Source: CAZTWC01 sp964617105 [NCBI: uncultured Myxococcia bacterium]
Lineage (GTDB): Bacteria > CAZTWC01
Direction of reading: 5' to 3'
Assembly: GCA_964617105.1 (NCBI GenBank)
Contig: CAZTWC010000221.1
Location: 1 to 6,467 of the forward strand
DNA: 6,467 nucleotides
Shown: piece after piece, positions 1 through 4,716 of the stretch
Numbering within the stretch: position 1 is the stretch's first letter
Layout of the letters: each line of letters starts with the position of its first letter
The notes under the pieces: generated by a model
What the model was told of the DNA's origin: nothing
Seen by the model: only the letters and a program-made list of their open reading frames with translations
Database searches by the model: none
Program-made: the position numbers and the translations under genes

Positions 1-64
1 ACTGCACTCTTCCTAAGCAAGAATGAATGAAATATTTTGATACCAAAGGCTGATAGGAGGTCAG

Positions 65-973
65 ATGTATAGCAACGCTTCGGTAAATTTACCTGATACA
101 GAATTGATGGGCCAGGGACATTTGGCTTGCCAGGGGTGTGGGGCCACCATTGCCATGCGCTTTGCTCTCAAGGCATTTGGCGATAATACTGTCATTGTGG
201 TTCCTGCCTGTTGCTGGACAGTTATTAGCGGTCCTTTCCCTTACTCCAATTTGAATATACCTATGCTCCACACCGCTTTTGAAACTACAGGTGCGGCGGC
301 TACCGGTGTCAGGGCTGCCTTAGATATGCAAGGAAAGACCGATGTCACTGTGGTAGGTTGGGCTGGTGATGGTGGCACTTTTGATATCGGCCTGCAGTCT
401 TTGAGCGGCGCGGCTGAACGTAACGAGGATATTATTTATTGTTGTTATGATAACGAAGCCTACATGAATACCGGAATCCAGCGCTCCTCGGCTACACCCA
501 TGATGGCCTGGACCACCACCACACCCGCCAGCCATCCCAAGGAAACGGCCAAGAAAAATATAGTAGAGATCATGGCTGCTCATCATATCCCCTACGTGGC
601 CACCTGCAATATAGCCTTTCCGGAAGATTTTATCGCCAAACTAAAAAAAGCCCAGGAACTCAAGGGTACCAAATTTTTACACATCCTCGCTCCCTGCCCG
701 GCGGGCTGGAAGATCCCTTCCGACGAAACTATCAATATCGCCAGGCTTGCCAGTGACTGTAATGTGTTTCCCCTTTACGAGATAATCGATGGAGATGAAT
801 ACAACATTACCTATTCTCCTCGTAACACGCCGGTAAATGAATATCTGAAACGGCAGGCCCGCTTTGGTCACCTGAGTGAAGATCAGATGGACTATATCCA
901 GGATCGGGTTAATTTTGAATGGGAGAGGTTGTTGCACAAGTCGATGATGGAGCGGTTTGAGGTAAACCGCTAG
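65..973 (+). CDS. porB: 2-oxoacid:ferredoxin oxidoreductase, beta subunit (pyruvate synthase PorB type)
   Basis: This is the thiamine-diphosphate subunit of a cytoplasmic 2-oxoacid:ferredoxin oxidoreductase, most likely acting on pyruvate (pyruvate + CoA to acetyl-CoA + CO2 with reduction of ferredoxin, or the reverse). The 302 residues match a full-length PorB. The N-terminal ACQGCG motif (C22, C25), C50 and C211 (in APCPAGW) fit the cysteines that bind the beta-subunit 4Fe-4S cluster. G101-D-G-G followed by D129-N-E-A-Y-M-N-T-G is the thiamine-diphosphate/Mg binding signature. The start is supported by AGGAGG at 55-60, 4 nt before ATG. The alpha, gamma and delta subunits are not in view; porA would be expected just upstream. 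Substrate choice among pyruvate and other 2-oxoacids cannot be settled from this subunit alone, so the porB name is an inference from overall resemblance. The family is oxygen-sensitive, which supports an anaerobic host. Confidence 0.93.
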   Translation: MYSNASVNLPDTELMGQGHLACQGCGATIAMRFALKAFGDNTVIVVPACCWTVISGPFPYSNLNIPMLHTAFETTGAAATGVRAALDMQGKTDVTVVGWAGDGGTFDIGLQSLSGAAERNEDIIYCCYDNEAYMNTGIQRSSATPMMAWTTTTPASHPKETAKKNIVEIMAAHHIPYVATCNIAFPEDFIAKLKKAQELKGTKFLHILAPCPAGWKIPSDETINIARLASDCNVFPLYEIIDGDEYNITYSPRNTPVNEYLKRQARFGHLSEDQMDYIQDRVNFEWERLLHKSMMERFEVNR

Positions 974-982
974 TGAGTGCCG

Positions 983-1008
983 TGTCAAGCGACATCAGTC
1001 ACTTGACA
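983..1008. other. Inverted repeat between convergent genes (possible bidirectional transcription end)
   Basis: TGTCAAG (983-989) and CTTGACA (1002-1008) are perfect 7-nt inverted arms around a 12-nt loop. They lie in the 43-nt gap between the stop of porB and the stop of the convergent 94-residue gene. The position suits a shared terminator, but neither strand has a T-run after the stem, so it is not a classical intrinsic terminator. Confidence 0.35.
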
Positions 1009-1016
1009 GAGGGAAA

Positions 1017-1301
1017 CTAGTGCACATAGAACTCATCTACCAGATTGTCCATTATGGCCACCTGGCGGGAAAGTCCTGGATAGTAGTTATCGCTATCAAT
1101 AATTTCCATTAATTTTTGTGAGGCTATCAGCAATCTCAGGGCGTACTCCTGGTTGGCCAGATGCTGTTCGCTTTTGGTGTACTGATACACGTCCATGGAG
1201 GTTGAATATTGGATCAAAGCCCGGGCGGTGATCTTGGTGATAGATTCTTTCAACCCTTTTTCTGAATGGGATTTGCTGCTTAATTGGTTTTGAGAAATCA
1301 T
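1017..1301 (-). CDS. Small hypothetical protein, mostly helical, 94 aa
   Basis: I do not recognise a family. The protein has no signal peptide, membrane segment or cysteine. Residues about 1-20 are polar and Ser/Lys-rich, as in a flexible N-terminus. Residues about 20-94 look alpha-helical with regularly spaced Leu/Ile/Met, and include a Tyr/Gln/Ser stretch (QYSTSMDVYQYTKSEQ, 31-46). The ORF is supported by a GGAG at 1308-1311 (minus-strand sense), 6 nt before ATG, and by its place 88 nt downstream of the cpaF-like gene on the same strand, with no obvious terminator between. It may be co-transcribed with the ATPase and could be a small partner of it, but this is inference from position only. 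The gene is convergent with porB. Confidence 0.65.
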   Translation of the reverse strand: MISQNQLSSKSHSEKGLKESITKITARALIQYSTSMDVYQYTKSEQHLANQEYALRLLIASQKLMEIIDSDNYYPGLSRQVAIMDNLVDEFYVH

Positions 1302-1389
1302 GATGAACTCCAGTTTGATGCAGATTGGAATGTGGATGCAGTCTCTAATGTATTAAATCGGCATTTTACCGGAGATATTTAAAACACAC

Positions 1390-2646
1390 TTAAAAATTAT
1401 TCGGGATTTTGATTCCTACCAAAGTTTTTTCATCGTCAAGATCTTCTGGATTTGATTGACTTGACTGACTTGACTCACGTATAGTTGGCTGGTGAGGGCT
1501 TTCTTCTCTTGGGGACCAATCAATCGGAGAGTTCTTTTTTTTAGGGGTTTGAGCCTTGAAAAAATCTTGATTAATTTGATGGAATCCTTCTATCTGTAGT
1601 TGCTCCAGAAAGGTGGGCATTTCTCCGCAGGTGGTGTAATAGCCTTCCACTTTTCCATTACTATCTTTTCCAGTAGTGATAAATGTAAATAGTTGCCGGA
1701 GTTGATATTCTCCATTTTTATTGAGAGGAAGCATCTCCGATATATGGGTGATTTTACGAGAGCCGTCATTAAACCGTTGGGTGCACAGAATCAGGTTAAT
1801 CGCAGCGGCCACCTGAGCCCTCACCGCGATTAAGGGCAGATCGATGTTGCTCATTAAGCAGAGTGATTCCAGGCGCCGGCAGGTTTCTATTGGAGTACTG
1901 GCATGAGCGGTACAAATTGATCCACCGTGACCGGTATTCATAGCCTGGATAAGATCAAAGGCTTCTTCGCCCCGCACTTCACCTATAATGATCCGGTCTG
2001 GTCTAAGGCGCAGGGAGGCTTTAAGCAAGTCGCGGATAGTTATCTCCCCTTTTCCCAGATTGTTGGGAGGTCTGGCCTCCAGGGGTACCAGGTGAGATTT
2101 TTGTAGTTGTACCTCCTGGCTGTCTTCGATAGTAACTATCCGTTCCTGGTCGGGGATATAGTTAGAAAGCACGTTTAAAAAAGTGGTTTTCCCAGATGAG
2201 GTGCCGCCGGAAATAATCAGGTTTTTTTTGGTAACCACGCAGGCCTTTAAAAATTGGGCCATCTTCCTGGAGAGGGAGCCAAATTTTATCAAACTCTCTA
2301 TGGATAGGGTTTCCTGGATAAATTTACGGATAGCGATTACCGTTCCTTTGCGGGAAACCGGCGACAGCAGGATACAGATCCGGGAGCCGTCGGGAAGTCT
2401 GGCATCTAGTATGGCCCGCTCTTCATCCAGGGGACGTCCAACATATTGAGCGATATTTCTGGCGGCAGCAATAAGTCCGTCTTCAGAAAATTTCGCTTCG
2501 GTTTTGTAGAGTTTGCCTCCTCGCTCTATCCAAACTTCCTGGGCGCCATTGATCATAATCTCACTGACGGTAGGATCGTCTACAAAGTTAATTATGGGCT
2601 TTAAAAAAGCGCGCAGTGCCTGGGCATATAGATTTTCACTATCCAT
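1390..2646 (-). CDS. cpaF: CpaF/TadA-family type II/IV secretion (pilus assembly) ATPase
   Basis: This belongs to the VirB11/GspE superfamily of hexameric cytoplasmic ATPases; CpaF/TadA members power Flp/Tad pilus assembly or related secretion. An N-terminal domain covers about residues 10-115 (DDPTVSEIMINGAQEVWIER is typical of CpaF, 23-42). The RecA-like core follows: Walker A GGTSSGKT (147-154), Asp box TIEDSQE (172-178), Walker B IIIGEVRGEE (219-228) and His box TGHGGSICTAHA (238-249). The tetracysteine zinc motif of GspE/PilB is absent, which agrees with CpaF. After about residue 362 the chain becomes a polar, Lys/Ser/Pro/Gln-rich, probably disordered tail ending in DDEKTLVGIKIPNNF. An AGAGG at 2653-2657 (minus sense), 6 nt before ATG, supports the start. 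No TadB, TadC, secretin or pilin gene lies beside it, so it is an orphan within this window. The catalytic motifs are intact, so an active ATPase is expected; the exact system it serves is unknown. Confidence 0.9.
   Translation of the reverse strand: MDSENLYAQALRAFLKPIINFVDDPTVSEIMINGAQEVWIERGGKLYKTEAKFSEDGLIAAARNIAQYVGRPLDEERAILDARLPDGSRICILLSPVSRKGTVIAIRKFIQETLSIESLIKFGSLSRKMAQFLKACVVTKKNLIISGGTSSGKTTFLNVLSNYIPDQERIVTIEDSQEVQLQKSHLVPLEARPPNNLGKGEITIRDLLKASLRLRPDRIIIGEVRGEEAFDLIQAMNTGHGGSICTAHASTPIETCRRLESLCLMSNIDLPLIAVRAQVAAAINLILCTQRFNDGSRKITHISEMLPLNKNGEYQLRQLFTFITTGKDSNGKVEGYYTTCGEMPTFLEQLQIEGFHQINQDFFKAQTPKKKNSPIDWSPREESPHQPTIRESSQSSQSNPEDLDDEKTLVGIKIPNNF
1452..1478. repeat. Three 9-bp tandem repeats inside the cpaF-like tail
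   Basis: TTGATTGAC (1452-1460), TTGACTGAC (1461-1469) and TTGACTCAC (1470-1478) are three adjacent near-identical units, each differing by one base from the middle one. In the coding strand they give the Ser/Gln repeat SSQSSQS of the disordered tail. Because the unit is a multiple of three, gain or loss of a copy would change tail length without breaking the frame. Confidence 0.7.
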
Positions 2647-2667
2647 ATTTAGCCTCTATGATGTCAA

Positions 2668-2687
2668 CCCGGCATTAAAATGCCGGG
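2668..2687. terminator. GC-rich hairpin between the DsbA-like gene and the cpaF-like gene
   Basis: CCCGGCAT (2668-2675) and ATGCCGGG (2680-2687) form a perfect 8-bp stem with a TAAA loop, the only strong GC-rich hairpin in the window. It lies 14 nt past the stop of the DsbA-like gene and 21 nt before the ATG of the cpaF-like gene. In the minus-strand direction the stem is preceded by A-rich sequence but followed by TTGACATCAT, not a T-run. It may therefore be an attenuator or an mRNA processing/stability element rather than a full terminator. A T-rich stretch follows the stem only in the plus direction, where no gene reads into it. Confidence 0.5.
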
Positions 2688-2701
2688 AATTCTTTTCGTT
2701 C

Positions 2702-3289
2702 TTAATTTTTTTTAATAAAGCTGGCTAAAAAATTAAGACGGTCTATTCCCCAAAAGAGTTGTTCCTCTACTACAAAGGTGGGAACATCGAATACTCCGTG
2801 ATGGGTAGCGGTTTTAATGTTTTCATTTAATTTATTCATAATGGTGTCATCGTTTATTGCATCCATGAATTCCTGGGGTTCCAGGCCAGAAATTCTTGAC
2901 AACTCCAGCAAGTATTTTTTGTGGGACAAATTTTTTCCTTCCCGCCAGTACATGGAAAAAGCCCTGGAGTCGTATACCGACCCCACCCCGCGGTAGTGTG
3001 CGATTATACCGCCTCGCAGAGCCATGGAAGAGTCAATGGGAAAGGTTTTTGGAAAGCAGATGGGCACGTTATAAAAAGAGGACAAACGAGTCAAATCATC
3101 TTGAATGTATTGCTCTTTAACCGGGCCGAACGGATAAGGTTGGCCGATAGATGAAAACAATTCACTCTGCAGCACTGGCTTCCATCGGAAAATTACCCCG
3201 GCTACCGAGGATATTTTACTTAATTGGGTGCTGGCCAGATAAGAATATGGATCAGCGTAGTCGTAATAGAAAAGGACCTCTTTGCCCAT
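2702..3289 (-). CDS. DsbA-like thioredoxin-fold protein, 2-hydroxychromene-2-carboxylate isomerase/kappa-GST-like family
   Basis: The 195 residues match the size and end-to-end pattern of the HCCA isomerase/kappa-class GST branch of the DsbA superfamily. The first strand FYYDYADPYSYLAS (7-20) corresponds to the family's FYFDxxSPYSYLA. The central part is the inserted helical domain. The C-terminal GVFDVPTFVVEEQLFWGIDRLNFL (165-188) holds the cis-proline (P170) and the WGxDR motif. There is no CxxC; the only cysteine is C78, so it is not a disulfide oxidoreductase. The catalytic/glutathione-contacting Ser before Pro in true isomerases is replaced here by Asp (D13-P14), so the aromatic-degradation reaction should not be assumed. 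No signal peptide is present, so a cytoplasmic location is expected. The start has GGGAG at 3298-3302 (minus sense), 8 nt before ATG. It leads a minus-strand block with the cpaF-like gene 55 nt downstream. Confidence 0.85.
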   Translation of the reverse strand: MGKEVLFYYDYADPYSYLASTQLSKISSVAGVIFRWKPVLQSELFSSIGQPYPFGPVKEQYIQDDLTRLSSFYNVPICFPKTFPIDSSMALRGGIIAHYRGVGSVYDSRAFSMYWREGKNLSHKKYLLELSRISGLEPQEFMDAINDDTIMNKLNENIKTATHHGVFDVPTFVVEEQLFWGIDRLNFLASFIKKN

Positions 3290-3297
3290 GGATTATT

Positions 3298-3310
3298 CTC
3301 CCTTTAGGGA
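3298..3310 (-). promoter_or_regulatory. Ribosome-binding site of the DsbA-like gene inside a small inverted repeat
   Basis: Read on the minus strand, TCCC-TAAA-GGGA (3310-3299) can fold into a 4-bp stem whose 3' arm overlaps the Shine-Dalgarno GGGAG. This could modestly reduce translation initiation. The stem is short and could be chance. Confidence 0.25.
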
Positions 3311-3360
3311 CGCCATAATGTTAATTTATTTTTCTGCGAGCCCATAGTATTACAATAATG

Positions 3361-3389
3361 TTGATATTATTTTTTATTTATGCTATAAT
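3361..3389 (+). promoter_or_regulatory. Sigma-70-type promoter P1 for the PilZ-receiver operon
   Basis: TTGATA (3361-3366), a 17-nt spacer and TATAAT (3384-3389) form a near-consensus promoter. TG at 3381-3382 adds an extended -10 element. Transcription would start near 3396, giving a leader of about 95 nt before the ATG at 3491. A small AATAAT/ATTATT inverted repeat (3355-3360 and 3367-3372) flanks the -35 box and could be an operator, though in AT-rich DNA it may be chance. Confidence 0.75.
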
Positions 3390-3412
3390 AAATACTTTTT
3401 TAGACTATCGTC

Positions 3413-3443
3413 TTGACAGTTTAATAAGTTTACCGATTTTAAT
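3413..3443 (+). promoter_or_regulatory. Possible second promoter P2 for the PilZ-receiver operon
   Basis: A perfect TTGACA (3413-3418) is followed after 19 nt by TTTAAT (3438-3443). The -35 is ideal but the spacer is 2 nt long and the -10 matches 4 of 6, so it would be weaker than P1. TCTTGAC (3411-3417) is also the left arm of a 7-bp inverted repeat with GTCAAGA (3460-3466), 42 nt apart, in the P1 leader. Confidence 0.35.
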
Positions 3444-3490
3444 GCTAAAGGTGCCTAAAGTCAAGAACTAGGAAGGAGCCTAAAAATAAA

Positions 3491-4300
3491 ATGTCAATAA
3501 ATCGTCGTAAATTCATTCGTAAACATATCAATTTAATCATTAAAGTTGAAGGCGAAAAAGAAGATTTAGAATGTGTCACCAGAGATCTTAGTGCTGGAGG
3601 CGCCTATATGTTGAGCGAAAAACTGTTCCCAGAACAGGAGATTGTATCTATGACCTTTACTCTGGAGGGAGTGGAGCGAACTTTTACCGTCAAAGCCAAG
3701 ATCGCCTGGGCCAACCCGGGTGGACGAGTGATACCCCGAGGGATGGGCGTGGAATTTGTTGATATGAATGAGCATGATTTCCAGTTTTTAAAAGACTATG
3801 TAAACAGCTATATTGAGGAGGAGGATGTTAAAAAGAAAGTAGCCAGTGGAGAGTTGTCTTCTGAACCAAAAGTGCAGCCCAAAGAGAAGAAGGAAGAAGT
3901 TCCGGAGCCGGAAGAGATTGAGGTGATTGATCCCGATTCCGAGGGAACTGTACTAATTGCTGATGATAGTTACGGCATCAGGATGAAACTGGTGCAAATG
4001 TTAAAGAAAAATAACTATCATGTAGTTGGAGAGGCTTTAGACGGTGTTCAGGCGGTGAAAATGTTTACAAAGTTTAACCCAGATTTTGTGGTTATGGATG
4101 TAAAGATGCCCAACATGGATGGACTGACCGCCTTAAAAGAGATTAAAAAAATCGATTCCTCAGCCCGGGTGATTTTGGTATCCACCCTTTTTGTCCGGAC
4201 CAAGGAGGTGGAGAATGCTACCATGGTCGGCGCTACTGCGTGCCTCCGGGTACCTTTTACCGAGAGGATGCTGATAAAACTTTTATCTGATTGTGTATAG
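3491..4300 (+). CDS. PilZ domain - receiver domain fusion (c-di-GMP-responsive CheY-like protein)
   Basis: The 269-residue cytoplasmic signalling protein has two domains. Residues about 4-108 are a PilZ domain with both c-di-GMP motifs: RxxxR (R6-KFI-R10) and DxSxxG (D32-LSAG-G37); the fold ends around GMGVEFVDM. Residues about 111-150 are a charged Glu/Lys/Pro-rich linker. Residues about 152-269 are a CheY-like receiver with the acidic pair D158-D159, phospho-acceptor D203 in MDVKMPNMDG and S231 in the Thr/Ser position. The normally invariant Lys of the KPF motif is missing: the sequence is GATACLRVPF, with V254 aligned to the Lys and R253 next to it. The domain order (PilZ first) is the reverse of the more familiar receiver-PilZ proteins, and there is no DNA-binding or enzymatic output domain. 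GGAAGGAG lies at 3471-3478, 12 nt before ATG. It heads the rightward block behind P1. Its partner kinase is not visible. Confidence 0.92.
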   Translation: MSINRRKFIRKHINLIIKVEGEKEDLECVTRDLSAGGAYMLSEKLFPEQEIVSMTFTLEGVERTFTVKAKIAWANPGGRVIPRGMGVEFVDMNEHDFQFLKDYVNSYIEEEDVKKKVASGELSSEPKVQPKEKKEEVPEPEEIEVIDPDSEGTVLIADDSYGIRMKLVQMLKKNNYHVVGEALDGVQAVKMFTKFNPDFVVMDVKMPNMDGLTALKEIKKIDSSARVILVSTLFVRTKEVENATMVGATACLRVPFTERMLIKLLSDCV

Positions 4301-4325
4301 TTAATGATTTTCGTGATGGAGTGAA

Positions 4326-4355
4326 TTTTCAGACAGGAACAGAGCACTAGATAAT
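4326..4355 (+). promoter_or_regulatory. Weak candidate internal promoter before the 105-residue gene
   Basis: TTTTCA (4326-4331), an 18-nt spacer and GATAAT (4350-4355) lie in the 81-nt gap between the PilZ-receiver gene and the next gene. The -10 matches 5 of 6 and the -35 matches 4 of 6. It could give the downstream genes, including tgt, expression independent of P1. Confidence 0.25.
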
Positions 4356-4381
4356 AACACTATTTCAGGAGGAAAAATAAA

Positions 4382-4699
4382 ATGCTGGTAAATCATCTCA
4401 ATGTGTTGGTGGAATTGGAAAATCACGGCTTTACTGCCGATGAAATAGCGAGAACCAAAGCCAACCTGAAAGTGTTTCATAACCCTTTGGACATGGATAT
4501 CACCTTGACCGTCCAACCCCACACCGAGAATTTGGCTAAGATGATAGAGGATAGCACTGGTCTGAGTGTTAAACCTTTCAAACCAGTAGGCGGGGGAGGA
4601 AAACTGGGCAAATGGTCCTCCTACACCCTGAAAAAGTCGGGGAATATGGAATCGGTACTAAAAGCGGTAAAAATATTTTTAGACAACAATACCCTCTAA
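4382..4699 (+). CDS. Hypothetical protein, 105 aa, alpha/beta, family not recognised
   Basis: I do not recognise this protein. It has no signal peptide, membrane span or cysteine, so it is probably cytoplasmic. Residues about 1-35 look helical (LVELENHGFTADEIARTKAN), followed by a likely strand (MDITLTV, 38-44), a helix (NLAKMIEDSTG, 50-60), a strand, a loop rich in Gly and Lys (PVGGGGKLGKW, 68-78), a strand (SSYTLKKS) and a C-terminal helix (MESVLKAVKIFL, 89-100). The Gly/Lys loop is not a Walker A, since it lacks GKS/GKT. It could bind a phosphate or nucleic-acid group, but that is a guess. A strong AGGAGG (4367-4372) sits 9 nt before ATG, so it is a well-translated gene. It lies 81 nt after the PilZ-receiver gene and 17 nt before tgt. 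Confidence 0.75.
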   Translation: MLVNHLNVLVELENHGFTADEIARTKANLKVFHNPLDMDITLTVQPHTENLAKMIEDSTGLSVKPFKPVGGGGKLGKWSSYTLKKSGNMESVLKAVKIFLDNNTL

Positions 4700-4716
4700 T
4701 TTTTTCGATAATCTAA

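Noticed and set aside
1-30. Possible 3' end of an upstream gene (frame 1 is open to a TGA at 28-30)
   Set aside because: All three frames close within the first 30 bases and nine codons are too few to tell a porA end from chance, so no partial gene is listed.
320-586. Minus-strand open frame opposite porB
   Set aside because: It lies wholly over the thiamine-diphosphate region of porB; the Gly/His-rich translation is an artefact of the opposite strand.
2222-2229. Second A8 run (coding strand) just before Walker A of the cpaF-like gene, A-AAA-AAC
   Set aside because: A frameshift here would destroy the ATPase core and the heptamer is a poor bacterial shift site. It is taken as ordinary Lys-Lys-Asn coding and as a caution for the other A8 run.
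2183-2449. Plus-strand open frame opposite the cpaF-like gene
   Set aside because: It is antisense to the conserved ATPase core including the Walker A codons. Its translation shows no family pattern, so it is a shadow of the real gene.
2662-2667. TTGACA on the minus strand as a -35 box for the cpaF-like gene
   Set aside because: At the usual spacing the -10 would fall at or inside the start of the coding region and no TATAAT-like sequence is there.
3396-3490. Possible c-di-GMP riboswitch in the leader of the PilZ-receiver gene
   Set aside because: The leader is short and AT-rich and lacks the conserved GEMM-type core elements.
4067-4077. Whether the PilZ-receiver protein is a DNA-binding response regulator
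   Set aside because: The chain ends directly after the receiver domain; there is no helix-turn-helix or other output domain.
4700-4716. Possible preQ1 riboswitch in front of tgt
   Set aside because: Only 17 nt separate tgt from the upstream gene, too little for the aptamer, and no C-rich or A-rich preQ1 signature is visible.
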